64,000 bases of DNA from Bradyrhizobium sp. Rc3b (lineage in GTDB: Bacteria > Pseudomonadota > Alphaproteobacteria > Rhizobiales > Xanthobacteraceae), in NCBI RefSeq assembly GCF_900114915.1, contig NZ_FOUS01000007.1, positions 62,001-126,000 of the forward strand, read 5' to 3'. A program made the position numbers and the translations under genes. The stretch's first letter is position 1. Each line of letters begins with the position of its first letter. The notes beneath the pieces were generated by a model. That model was not told where the DNA came from. It did not search any database and worked only from the letters and a program-made list of their open reading frames with translations. Positions 41,778 through 50,424 of the stretch are shown piece after piece.

Positions 41778-42290
41778 TCAGTTGTAGTCCGAATACTTGA
41801 ACTGCGGGAGCGCCTTCAGCTGCTCCTTGTTGCCGCTCATGACGGCGTGGTCGGGGACCCAATCGTTCGCGTTGCGGCTCGTCGTGTTGGTCGAAGCCGC
41901 GCCGGTGGTCGTGTCGCGTGAAGTGGTGGTGGTGCTGGTCGAGCTTGTCCGGACAGGCTCCTCGATGAACTTCAATTTGTCCATGGAGACGGCGATGTCG
42001 TGTTCGCCCATGCCCAGGAAGCCGCCGATTCCGATCACCACCGCGTTGATCTTGCCGCTCTTGTCGACGAGCAGCTCGTTGATGTCGCCGAGCTTCTCGT
42101 TGTTCTCGTTGTAGACGTTCAGCCCCATGAGCTTCGAAGCGCGCCAGTTACCCTTGAACGCTAACTTCGCGTCGGTCGTGTGAGTGGTGACAGCCGGCGC
42201 AGCGCGATCCGCCGGTTGAGTGGATTGGGCTATGGCCGCGCCGCCGATCATGGCGGTGCCGAGCAGAGCCACGGCAAGAATGCTTTTCAT
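41778..42290 (-). CDS. Exported PRC-barrel protein
   Basis: A 170-residue protein: signal peptide (SILAVALLGTAMIGGAAIA), then a PRC-barrel domain (RASKLMGLNVYNENNEKLGD, INELLVDKSGKINAVVIGIG, FLGMGEHDIAVSMDKLKF) and a Ser/Thr-rich tail. PRC barrels are RNA- or photosystem-associated folds also found in exported stress proteins. GGAGGAG precedes the ATG at 42290. The same frame continues upstream into a second signal-peptide protein without a stop (next entry). Confidence 0.8.
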   Translation of the reverse strand: MKSILAVALLGTAMIGGAAIAQSTQPADRAAPAVTTHTTDAKLAFKGNWRASKLMGLNVYNENNEKLGDINELLVDKSGKINAVVIGIGGFLGMGEHDIAVSMDKLKFIEEPVRTSSTSTTTTSRDTTTGAASTNTTSRNANDWVPDHAVMSGNKEQLKALPQFKYSDYN

Positions 42291-42626
42291 CGATTTATCT
42301 CCTCCAACTGAGAACTGTATCCGTTCGGATGCCAGCCCCAACGCCCGGAATTGCCGCTTGTTCCCGATGCCGGAACTCGGGGAAGATTCGGCTTTCGCTG
42401 TTCGCGCTCCTACCGACGCTGTGGTGACCACGCGGACGGAAACGCCCCTACGTTCGGAACGGAGGCAGGCATCCGAGAGATGTGGCCACACCTGCTTCGA
42501 GCAGTCGGCCGCTTCAATCCCGGACTCCCGCACCTGCTGGACCTTTGGTTGCTGAGAAGGCGCTTCGCCCGCGAGAGCCCGCGTTGCAAGGAAAGCGAAA
42601 GCTGCTGCGGAAAGGGTCATTTTCAT
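42291..42626 (-). pseudogene. Short exported-protein gene that has lost its stop codon
   Basis: An independent ATG with AGGAGG upstream opens a signal peptide (TLSAAAFAFLATRALAG) and a short domain ending in SERRGVSVRVVTT. The frame then runs on into the PRC-barrel gene. One base aside, the sequence reads RR followed by TAG directly after VVTT, suggesting a one-base insertion near 42410 that removed the stop. As written it would fuse two exported proteins. Confidence 0.5.
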
Positions 42627-42730
42627 GCCGGCCTCCTGTTCGGCAACTCAACGACCAGAGACTGAAGCCGTTCCGGCAGGCATCGAAACGAGGCTCCGTT
42701 CGCGAATCCTTCGCGCTCAATGGGACCGGG

Positions 42731-43771
42731 TCACGCCCGACGTCTTCCGCAAGCGGCCAACTCGCGGTAGCGGCTCTCGTACTCCTTGGCCATCCGGCTC
42801 GCGACGAAGCGCTCTTCGAACCTTGCGCGAACCCTTCTTCGGTCCAGTAGGGCGACTTCCTTTACCGCTTCGATCGCCTGCTCTTCGCCGTCCACGATGA
42901 GGCCGGTGACGCCGTCCTCGACGACTTCCGGCACCGATCCGGAGCGGTAGGCAATCACGGGTGTCCCGCACGCCATCGCCTCGATCATGACGAGGCCGAA
43001 CGGCTCCGGCCAGTCGATCGGAAACAGCAAGGCGGCGGCCCCAGCGAGGAAAGATTGCTTCCGGATTTCGTCCACCTCACCGACCAGCCGGATCGTCTCG
43101 CCATCGATCTCGGGCTCGAGCTTCTTCTTGAAGTAGGCCGTCTCAGCTCGGGGTATCTTGGCCGCGATCCGGAGCGGCATCCGGACGGCGCGGGCGATGC
43201 GTATAGCAGCTTCCGGCCCCTTCTCCGCCGTCAGCCGCCCGAGAAAAGCCAGGTATGACCCGGCTTCGTAGGAGGGGCGAAACAGGTCCTTGGGCAATCC
43301 GTGCTGAATCGTCGCGATCCAGTTAGCGCCGGGAAGCGGACGACACTGGTTGTCCGAGATGGAGACGAAAGGAGCGTCGGCGAACGTTCCAATCACGTCG
43401 GGCAAGCCCGGAAGGTCCAGCCGGCCGTGCATCGTCGTCAGAAACGGCACGCCGGTCCTGCTCAGCACCGGCAGCGGCAGCCAGTCGACGTGGGAATGAA
43501 TGACGTCGAATTCGCGCGCACGTTCAGCGACGGCCTCGATCAGCAACGAGCAGGCGGCGTTGGCGTCGACACCGCGCCGCCCCAGGCGCAGCGCGCGCGG
43601 CCACACCGCGTGAAGCTTGGCTTTCGTTCTGGAATCGCCGCTTGCGAACAGGGTGACGTCATGGCCGAGGTCGACCAGTTCGTCCACCAGCCAGGCGATC
43701 ACCCGCTCGGTGCCACCGTACAGCTTCGGAGGGACGCTCTCCGCCAACGGGGCAAGCTGGGCGATCCGCAT
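42731..43771 (-). CDS. GT4-family glycosyltransferase
   Basis: A 346-residue GT-B protein. The acceptor-side start MRIAQLAPLAESVPPKLYGG with the GGTERV loop and the C-terminal EPFGLVMIEAMACGTPVIAY (EX7E donor-binding motif) mark family GT4. It would transfer a sugar from a nucleotide-activated donor in the cytoplasm; specificity unknown. The longer reading to 43888 has no ribosome site. It is not next to the O-antigen ligases; it lies in the envelope/stress gene region. Confidence 0.85.
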   Translation of the reverse strand: MRIAQLAPLAESVPPKLYGGTERVIAWLVDELVDLGHDVTLFASGDSRTKAKLHAVWPRALRLGRRGVDANAACSLLIEAVAERAREFDVIHSHVDWLPLPVLSRTGVPFLTTMHGRLDLPGLPDVIGTFADAPFVSISDNQCRPLPGANWIATIQHGLPKDLFRPSYEAGSYLAFLGRLTAEKGPEAAIRIARAVRMPLRIAAKIPRAETAYFKKKLEPEIDGETIRLVGEVDEIRKQSFLAGAAALLFPIDWPEPFGLVMIEAMACGTPVIAYRSGSVPEVVEDGVTGLIVDGEEQAIEAVKEVALLDRRRVRARFEERFVASRMAKEYESRYRELAACGRRRA

Positions 43772-43775
43772 CGAA

Positions 43776-43910
43776 CTAGAGTCCGACCGCGACGCGCAAG
43801 CCGACCACGATGAACGCCGAAATGAGGAAGGAGATCGCGAGCAGGGTCCAACTCGGCCTTGTGCTTCCGTTGGCAACGCGCGTGACAAGCATTTTCATGC
43901 TCGTCAACAT
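43776..43910 (-). CDS. 44-residue membrane peptide
   Basis: A basic start and one helix (LLAISFLISAFIVVGL). The ATG overlaps the stop of the gene before it, and the stop lies four bases before the glycosyltransferase start, so all three could be co-translated. Unknown role. Confidence 0.45.
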   Translation of the reverse strand: MLTSMKMLVTRVANGSTRPSWTLLAISFLISAFIVVGLRVAVGL

Positions 43911-44113
43911 TCGTCTCTGGGGAGCCGGTACAGGTACGCTAACCCGAAGGTGGCGAGTTCTTCGGTATCGCTCTGTCGCTCTTCCCATCTCCGATGCAGA
44001 TGGCGCTCCATGAGGCAGCGCCGGCCATCATGCGCGTCGACATCAGGGTGTCGCGCCCGATACACGGTCCAGGCCGTATCCGTGGCGTTCTTCAAGACGA
44101 CGTCGTCGGCCAT
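43904..44113 (-). CDS. Hypothetical protein (69 aa)
   Basis: GGAG lies seven bases before the ATG. The protein is charged and helical (MERHLHRRWEERQSDTEEL) with a strand at the start; it resembles conserved Bradyrhizobium proteins of unknown role. First of the unit with the membrane peptide and the glycosyltransferase. Confidence 0.6.
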   Translation of the reverse strand: MADDVVLKNATDTAWTVYRARHPDVDAHDGRRCLMERHLHRRWEERQSDTEELATFGLAYLYRLPRDEC

Positions 44114-44203
44114 GCTCACTCTCCGGAGACGAACCTAGTCGCTGCCAACTCAAGGCGCTTCGGAAAGTTTCCGGTTTTTCCCGGTCCTAGACGAAGAGCG
44201 TAC

Positions 44204-44602
44204 TCAGGACGCCTTCGCACGCGCTCGCGCTGCGCGGCGGCGCTGCAGGCGCTGGCTGCGGTCGACTCTTGTAGAGGCGAGAAGTCTAGGCGCTGGTCCT
44301 GCGGTCGCGAGATCTTCGACCGAAGCATCGCGTTCTCGCTGCGGCCCGGACGACCTGTTCTCCATGAAGTCAAGCACCGCCCGGCCCTTCTCGGTAATCC
44401 TCCATCCGCCATTAAGGCGCTCGACGAGCGCCTGCGAAAAGATATCGAGGTCGGGCATGCGTGCGGCGAGGCGCTTGGTTCGCTCGGCCCAGTCCCGCCC
44501 GCTCGTCGCCAGGATCGCCATGTCGCGCTTGAGGTCCGCCACGACGGCGAATCCATCGGGATAGCTCACCAGGATCTTGAGTACCGTGACCTGGAAGTTC
44601 AC
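44204..44602 (-). CDS. Winged-helix-like hypothetical protein (132 aa)
   Basis: Residues ~1-80 read like a winged helix (VTVLKILVSYPDGFAVVADL, then DLDIFSQALVERLNGGWRIT and a KGRAVLDF end); the rest is Arg/Ala-rich and probably disordered. Possibly a DNA-binding regulator. It is the last of a same-strand run with the next gene 16 bases upstream. Confidence 0.6.
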   Translation of the reverse strand: MNFQVTVLKILVSYPDGFAVVADLKRDMAILATSGRDWAERTKRLAARMPDLDIFSQALVERLNGGWRITEKGRAVLDFMENRSSGPQRERDASVEDLATAGPAPRLLASTRVDRSQRLQRRRAARARAKAS

Positions 44603-44618
44603 GCCTCCGCGCCCCGCG

Positions 44619-44819
44619 CTATCGCCACATGGTCGGCGCGTCGTGAAGCGCTTCGCGGCCGACCTGCTTCAGGCTGTCTGCGGCGATGTCGCCGTTTGCG
44701 GCGGCTTCCAGAATTCGCGAAGCGACGCGCGTGCGCGCACCGGTTTCCAAACGCGAGATGTCCTCGCAGACCTCGTCGAGTACGGCGCGCAGAAGCGCGG
44801 TCGTGGCCGGATCAAACAT
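44619..44819 (-). CDS. Hypothetical protein (66 aa)
   Basis: A wholly helical, acidic protein (LLRAVLDEVCEDISRLETG, ASRILEAAANGDIAADSLKQ), a pattern common among small Rhizobiales proteins. It precedes the winged-helix-like gene closely, suggesting one transcript. Confidence 0.65.
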   Translation of the reverse strand: MFDPATTALLRAVLDEVCEDISRLETGARTRVASRILEAAANGDIAADSLKQVGREALHDAPTMWR

Positions 44820-44995
44820 GGGAAACCCCCAAAGGAAAACACATCATAGCGCGACCGAACGGCCGCCGAATTCAATAGTGTTAAGCACGGCAAATATCCA
44901 TCAACTCTACAAGCAACGCTCGGCAGTGCAATCTCTGGGATTGCCGCGCCGCAGGAGGGCCGCGCTGGGACGGCTGGGCCTTTTCGTTGCATGCG

Positions 44996-45430
44996 TCAGT
45001 AGCTCAGCTCACCACAATCCGCTTGCGAAAAAGTCGTGCCGATCGAACGCCAGCCGTGCCTCAGGCGATCTTCTCGGCAACTTCGCCGATCGCCTGGTAT
45101 GGCACGAGCTTCTGCACGACGGCGCGCTGGCGGTTCTTTCTTGGTCTCGGGAGCCGGGGCAGCAGGCATTGCGGCCAGCGCCTCACGCGCCGAGCCTAGG
45201 CGCTGTTCTGCAGTCGGCTCCGCCGCTGCCACCGCCGGATTGTCCGGGCGAAAGCGCGTGTCGAAGATGATCTTCTCCGGAAGGCTTCTCGCCGAGCGGA
45301 TCCGGATCGTGGTCCTGTCGAGGTCAGCCTCGCCGGCGCGCTCGATCGGGGCCGGCAGGTACCGGTCGGCCGCGAAGAGCAGCGCGAGCAGAGCCCCGCC
45401 CACGGCTACGAAATATCGGATGATCGGCAT
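44996..45430 (-). CDS. Small membrane-anchored protein with a probable 3' frameshift
   Basis: The 144-residue reading has an N-terminal membrane segment (IIRYFVAVGGALLALLFAAD) and a Pro/Ala/Lys-rich periplasmic part. Third codon positions are strongly G/C until about 45140, where AAGAAAGAA occurs; after this the G/C bias moves to the adjacent frame, which gives NRQRAVVQKLVPYQAIGEVA and a stop at 45061. The original C-terminus is therefore probably the shorter one. Confidence 0.5.
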   Translation of the reverse strand: MPIIRYFVAVGGALLALLFAADRYLPAPIERAGEADLDRTTIRIRSARSLPEKIIFDTRFRPDNPAVAAAEPTAEQRLGSAREALAAMPAAPAPETKKEPPARRRAEARAIPGDRRSCREDRLRHGWRSIGTTFSQADCGELSY

Positions 45431-45528
45431 CTGACCGCCATTCGCAGAGTCAAGGAATCGCTTCTCGGCGGGTATCGGACGCCGGCTTGCGGCGGGTCGC
45501 CTCCTCTGCGCGACCCGCCGCGGCGGAC

Positions 45529-45873
45529 TTAGTCCACCTCTTGGACCACGGTGCGTGTCGACGGATCGACCAGCATTACGCGCTCGCCGGAATAGACATA
45601 GCGGTACTTGGTGAGCGAGGGACCCCACTCGGCGGGCACCGCCTCGAGCTCAACCTCGCGGGGCACCGGTTGGCCGACCACGATCTTCTCGCCGGTCTGC
45701 ACCGGGCGCACCTTGTGTTCCGTCACATAGGTGCGGATCTTCGTGCGGTATTCCGGCTCGATCTGCACGGCGGCAGCATGACCCGTGCCGGTGGTGGTGA
45801 CGACCGTGGACTGCGCCATTGCACCGGTCGAAAGCATAGCCACCATCGCGACCGTCAAAAGAAGCTTGTTCAT
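45529..45873 (-). CDS. Exported single DUF1236-domain protein
   Basis: A 114-residue protein with a signal peptide (LLLTVAMVAMLSTGAMAQ) and a DUF1236 domain: VPREVELEAVPAEWGPSL, KYRYVYSGERVMLVDPSTRT and VVQEVD at the end, like the C-terminal domain of the protein at 39968-41059. GAGGAG precedes the ATG. Periplasmic; function unknown. Confidence 0.85.
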   Translation of the reverse strand: MNKLLLTVAMVAMLSTGAMAQSTVVTTTGTGHAAAVQIEPEYRTKIRTYVTEHKVRPVQTGEKIVVGQPVPREVELEAVPAEWGPSLTKYRYVYSGERVMLVDPSTRTVVQEVD

Positions 45874-46060
45874 GTTGTTCTCCTCGCCGTCATATGCGGC
45901 ATGCGAGAACCCGCGAAATGAGGGCAAGGTTCCGGAACGCGGCAGGATAATTGCCTGATTTTCCCGAACTCAGGGGCGAGATCGCCGTCGCCGGAAAGTT
46001 GTCTCGGGGTCAAGGACCAGCTCGAGCCCATGCGGGGTCCGCCCAGCGCTCGGTGCGCGT

Positions 46061-48181
46061 TCATCGCTTCTGCAACACAGTCGAGAGCGCCGAGCCGTCG
46101 TTCAAGATCGAGAAGACCTCACGCGAAGACAGATGCGCGGCAGCCTCCTCGAAAGTATCGCTGGCATCGACCCTGGCGCGTCCGACTGCGAAGTTCGCAT
46201 CGACCGTGTCGGGCCGGACAACACGAGGGGACGGCAGCTGGGCGACGTGAAAGGCCAGCAGCACGGCGTCTTCGCGCAGCTCCACCAAAGCGGGTTTGAT
46301 GCCGACCTCCGCCGTCGCGCTCAATTCGTTGGCCCGGCGCAGCACCGCAGGCGGCTCTCGGTCTTCAGGGGTAGCAAACAGTTGGCGGGAGGCGGGCCTG
46401 GCCGTCAGCGCCCCGATGGGAACGGCGAACAGCAGCCCGATGATGACCGGCGACATCCAGAGCAGAAGGGGCAGCGAAACGGCGTATGCGCTTGCCGCCA
46501 TCGCGATGCCGCACAAGGTCGGGATGCCGTACTTCCGATATAGCTCGCGGCGCTCCACCGTGCCGTCCTCCCGCCTTTGCGTCTGCCAGCCGGCATCGCG
46601 GCCCGCCAGAATCTCGACGACGGCGATCGACTGAAAGATCATCATCACCGGCGCCATCAGCGCCGATACGACGATCTCTGCGAGAACTCCGGCCGAAGCA
46701 CGCAACGCGCCGCCGAATTGACGTCTCACCGAGCCCCGCATCCAAACAAGGACGAGGCTGAGCAGCTTCGGCAGCAGCAGCAGTCCCATCGTGGCGACGA
46801 AGACCCAGATGGCGAGCACGGGATCCTGGGCCGGCCAAGCCGGAAACAACGAGAAACCCTTCGGAAAATACTCCGGACGCACGAAGCTGGCCTGCAGCGA
46901 GATCAGCATCCCCAGCAGCAGGAAGAGCAGCCACAGCGGTGCCGTCAGATATGCCCCAATCCCAACCATGAAATGCAGGCGCGACACCCAGTGGAGACCC
47001 CGCGCTGGCACGACAGCCAGATGCTGGAGATTACCCTGACACCAGCGCCGGTCGCGCGCTGCGAAATCGAGCAGTGAAGGCGGCACCTCTTCGTAGCTTC
47101 CACCGAGCGTCGGCAGCATGTAGATGCCCCACCCGGCCCGCCGCATCAGGGCGGCTTCGACGAAATCGTGGCTGAGGATGTGCCCGCCGAACGGCTTGCG
47201 CCCGCCTAACTGGGGCAGCGCCGCCGCTTCGGCGAACGCCTTCACTCGAATGATCGCGTTGTGGCCCCAGTAATTGCCTTCGGAGCCGTGCCACCAAGCG
47301 ACGCCCGCGGCGATTATCGGTCCGTACAGTCGGCCCGCGAATTGCTGGACGCGGCTGAACAGACTTCGGGCATTGACGATCATGGGAAGAGTCTGGACGA
47401 GGCCGGCGGTGGGGTTGGTCTCGATGGCATGGACCAGTCGGACGATGGTCTGTCCGCTCATGAGACTGTCGGCGTCGAGCACGATCATGAAGTCGTAGAC
47501 GGCGCCGAACCGCGTGATCCACTCGGAGATGTTGCCGGCTTTGCGCGCCGTGTTGTCGGCGCGGTGACGATAGTACAGGCGTGGCGCCCCGACAGCCTGC
47601 CGCAGCGCGAGAAGCGCCTTTTCCTCGGCGACCCAGATGTCCGGATCGGTGCTGTCGCTCAGAACGTACCAGTCGAATAGCTCTCCGTGCGGGGTCGCCT
47701 CCAAGGATTCGATGATCGCACGAAGCCGCGCAGTCAATTGGTGAGGGTCTTCGTTGTAGGTGGGAAGCAGCATGGCCGTGCGGCCCGCGATCGCCGGCAG
47801 TTCCGCGTCTGGCTCGAAGACGTCCGGACGGTGGGCCAGCAGCACGAAGAAACCGGCCAGGGCGGAAGCGAACGAAAACGCCACCCAAGCGAGCAGGACC
47901 AGAAAGTGCGCCAGCACCATGGCTTCAAGGATGGTGACGCCGCCGACCTGCAGCACGCGATACATCTCATGCCCGCCCGCCCCCGTGAGCGCAGCCGTCG
48001 AGAGCAGGATGAGGATGCGCCGCCAGGCCATCCTGGACGAGACCGGCGCAGGAACACGAACCGCTACCCGGTTCTTGCCGAGGTCGCCGGGAGCCATCGG
48101 AAGGGGGGACTCGCTCGGTAGCAGGCGCTGGGTCGCGATATCGCTGACAATTGGCCGCGGTGCCGTGCTCAGGGTGCCCAT
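46061..48181 (-). CDS. opgH: Glucans biosynthesis glucosyltransferase OpgH (MdoH)
   Basis: A 706-residue inner-membrane GT2-family enzyme that makes and exports the linear backbone of osmoregulated periplasmic glucans. Two N-terminal helices precede the cytoplasmic catalytic domain: LLPTYNEDPHQLTARLRAII, DSTDP, VLDADSLMSG (the metal-binding DxD-like site) and RDRRWCQGNLQHL (Q-x-x-R-W-type motif). Four or more helices follow. It is shorter than E. coli OpgH, as is usual in alphaproteobacteria. Its start overlaps the opgG stop by 13 bases, so the two are translated together. Confidence 0.92.
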   Translation of the reverse strand: MGTLSTAPRPIVSDIATQRLLPSESPLPMAPGDLGKNRVAVRVPAPVSSRMAWRRILILLSTAALTGAGGHEMYRVLQVGGVTILEAMVLAHFLVLLAWVAFSFASALAGFFVLLAHRPDVFEPDAELPAIAGRTAMLLPTYNEDPHQLTARLRAIIESLEATPHGELFDWYVLSDSTDPDIWVAEEKALLALRQAVGAPRLYYRHRADNTARKAGNISEWITRFGAVYDFMIVLDADSLMSGQTIVRLVHAIETNPTAGLVQTLPMIVNARSLFSRVQQFAGRLYGPIIAAGVAWWHGSEGNYWGHNAIIRVKAFAEAAALPQLGGRKPFGGHILSHDFVEAALMRRAGWGIYMLPTLGGSYEEVPPSLLDFAARDRRWCQGNLQHLAVVPARGLHWVSRLHFMVGIGAYLTAPLWLLFLLLGMLISLQASFVRPEYFPKGFSLFPAWPAQDPVLAIWVFVATMGLLLLPKLLSLVLVWMRGSVRRQFGGALRASAGVLAEIVVSALMAPVMMIFQSIAVVEILAGRDAGWQTQRREDGTVERRELYRKYGIPTLCGIAMAASAYAVSLPLLLWMSPVIIGLLFAVPIGALTARPASRQLFATPEDREPPAVLRRANELSATAEVGIKPALVELREDAVLLAFHVAQLPSPRVVRPDTVDANFAVGRARVDASDTFEEAAAHLSSREVFSILNDGSALSTVLQKR

Positions 48182-49674
48182 CGGTAGACCCAGATTTCCG
48201 ACAATGGCTTATCGCCTTCTGCCAGAAACGCCCGCAGCTCGATCGGCTCGCTTTTCACCTGGCACTGGAAGCTGAGCCGCCACCCACCTGTGTGGGGATT
48301 GGGCTGCGTGACGATGTTCTTAACCTCGGACTTTTCCGCCGTCACGACGCCTTTGACAGCGGCAGGATCGACGCCCTTGAGGTTGTCGCCGAGCAGATCG
48401 AGCACGAACAGGCGTGCGTCCTCACCCCTCGCCCCGATGCCGGTTCGCGTGAATCTGGCGAGCGAATGCGGCTTCGGGCTATCCGGCCCCCAATGCAGCC
48501 GATGGGTGTAGTTGTGCTCGCCCTTGGCCCGCAGCGGGTTTTTCGGCCGCCAGAATGCGGCGATATTGTCGTGAACCTCCTCCTTGGTCGGTATCTCGAA
48601 CAGGGTGACGCTGCCCTCGCCCCAGTCCCCGATCGGCTCCATCCAGAGACTTGGACGTTTTTCGAAGCTGGATTCGATGTCCTGGTAGGCGAAGAAGTTT
48701 CTCTCCCGCTGCATTAGCCCGAAGCCACGCGGATTGAGATCCTGAAAGGTACTGATCTGGAGATCGCGAGGATTGCTGAGCGGCCGCCACAGGCTTTCGC
48801 CCTTCCCGTTGAAGATCGCAAGGCCGTCGGAATCGTGGACGGACGGACGGAAATCGTCGATGTCGTTGCGGTCGTTCGAACCGTAGAAGAACATGCTGGT
48901 CATGGGCGCAAGCCCGGCCCGCGCCATCTCGACGCGCGGGTAGAGCGACATCTCGACGTCGAAGACCGTCGTCTCCCCGGGGCGCACGGTGAATCGGTAG
49001 CTCGCGGCGCAGCTCTTGCTGTCGAGCAGAGCATGGATCACCAAGGAGGTCGCACGTGGCGCCGGCCGCTCGAGCCAGAACGTCTTGAAGAGCGGAAATT
49101 CCTCGCCCTTGGCTTCGCCCGTATCGATCGAGAGCCCCCGGGCGGAAAGCCCGTATGTCTGCCCCTTGGCCACGGCGCGGAAATAGCTCGCGCCCAGGAA
49201 CACGCAGACCTCGTCGTAATAGTCGGGACGGTTCATGGGTGCATGGATGCGGAAGCCTGCAAAGCCGAGATCGCTGTCCTCGAACGCCGGGACTTTCTCG
49301 CCGAAGGAAAAGTCCGCCTTGCGGTACTTGAGCTCGGTCGCCTTTCCGTCCGCGACCTCGAAGATGTTCACTCTGTTCTTGTAGAAGAAGCCGCGATGGA
49401 AAAACTGGGCCTCGAACGGAAGATTCTTGCCGCGCCAGAGCGCGCGCTCTGGCAAAAAGCGGATCGAACGGTACTGATCGTAGTCGAGGTCCTTCAACCC
49501 GCCCGGCAGCTTCTCGTCCGGCGCCTCGAACGGCTTGCTTGCTATCGTACGGGCGAGATCCCTCACCGTGGACGGCCCGAACGAGGCATCGGACGCAGCG
49601 GCAAAACCGCTGCGCGAAGCGAGCAGCAACGCCGGCAGCAGCGCCGACCCTTGAACAAGCTGGCGTCGGTTCAC
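48169..49674 (-). CDS. opgG: Glucans biosynthesis protein OpgG (MdoG)
   Basis: A 501-residue periplasmic protein with a signal peptide (SALLPALLLASRSGFAAA). The OpgG domains are seen in order: LDYDQYRSIRFLPERALW, the HRGFFYKNRVNIFEV strand, FAGFRIHAPMNRPDYYDEV with FLGASYFRAV, and the C-terminal GDWGEGSVTLFEIPT and HNYTHRLHWG parts. It is needed for branching or modification of periplasmic glucans. GTG start with GAGGAG ahead. It is the first gene of the opgGH operon. Confidence 0.92.
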   Translation of the reverse strand: MNRRQLVQGSALLPALLLASRSGFAAASDASFGPSTVRDLARTIASKPFEAPDEKLPGGLKDLDYDQYRSIRFLPERALWRGKNLPFEAQFFHRGFFYKNRVNIFEVADGKATELKYRKADFSFGEKVPAFEDSDLGFAGFRIHAPMNRPDYYDEVCVFLGASYFRAVAKGQTYGLSARGLSIDTGEAKGEEFPLFKTFWLERPAPRATSLVIHALLDSKSCAASYRFTVRPGETTVFDVEMSLYPRVEMARAGLAPMTSMFFYGSNDRNDIDDFRPSVHDSDGLAIFNGKGESLWRPLSNPRDLQISTFQDLNPRGFGLMQRERNFFAYQDIESSFEKRPSLWMEPIGDWGEGSVTLFEIPTKEEVHDNIAAFWRPKNPLRAKGEHNYTHRLHWGPDSPKPHSLARFTRTGIGARGEDARLFVLDLLGDNLKGVDPAAVKGVVTAEKSEVKNIVTQPNPHTGGWRLSFQCQVKSEPIELRAFLAEGDKPLSEIWVYRWAP

Positions 49675-50122
49675 GTGCTCTCCTCGCTACTGCTGCCGCG
49701 GCCAAGCAACGAGCGCCACGCCCGCAAGTTCCATCGCCGGCCATCACTGGCGAAGATGTGTGGCGGCGAATGATGGATTTTCTGGAGTCCACATCCGCGT
49801 AGCGGAGGTCTCGCCGAGTGCTCTCGGAAGCTCTGGAGCGGATCGAGCCTCACGTCGAGACTGCGATCCCGTTCCGTTCTGCCGGGGTAAGCACGGCCGG
49901 ATTTGTGACACCCCACTGTGCCCCCGATTCGGCTCGCCTGGCCGTCATCCTCGGCCGATTTCGAGGCACTCAAGAACGGCCCTCAGCGCTTGTCGCCCGC
50001 CCTCATCGTTGCGAACGACAGGACCGCTGGTGTCCACGCGGGCGCGGCGTGTCGAGCCCGGCGTGCAAAGACTGACCGCCTTCACCCGGTTCTCCGGCCG
50101 GACTTGAGGCGGCCACGCTGAC
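49675..50122. other. Intergenic stretch upstream of opgG
   Basis: No supported gene; several overlapping frames on both strands with poor ribosome sites. It should contain the opgGH promoter on the minus strand. Confidence 0.4.
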
Positions 50123-50305
50123 TCACCGGCCGAGACGCTTCTCGACGCGCTTGCGGGAATTGCCGACCTTCTTGACGGCCTTCTTCACGGCCGATGCCGA
50201 GCGCCCGGTCTTCTTGGCTTCGTACCGGACTTCGTAGTCCTGTCCCTTCGCGACGCGGGCGCGGTCCTGCTTGCGCCCACGCGCGGTCTTCTTCGCTGCG
50301 GCCAT
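50123..50305 (-). CDS. DUF3606-like basic protein (60 aa)
   Basis: A short protein rich in Lys and Arg with YEVRYEAKKTGRSASAVKKA and KVGNSRKRVEK, the DUF3606 pattern. AGAGGAGGAG precedes the ATG at 50305. Probably DNA- or RNA-associated; found in many copies in Bradyrhizobium. It is divergent from the ligase gene. Confidence 0.8.
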   Translation of the reverse strand: MAAAKKTARGRKQDRARVAKGQDYEVRYEAKKTGRSASAVKKAVKKVGNSRKRVEKRLGR

Positions 50306-50424
50306 CGGCTCCTCCTCTTGAGAATGTTGATGGCGATGCAAACGCCGCAAGGATTCGCGGGTTCCGGAAACGAATCCTGCCGTCCCGGCTTGAGTCCGCG
50401 AGTTGTTGAGTTGGAGTTCGTTGC

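Noticed and set aside
48479..49792. 437-codon open frame inside opgG, same strand, other frame
   Set aside because: Arg/Pro/Gly-rich shadow of a high-GC gene; opgG has the signal peptide, domains and ribosome site.
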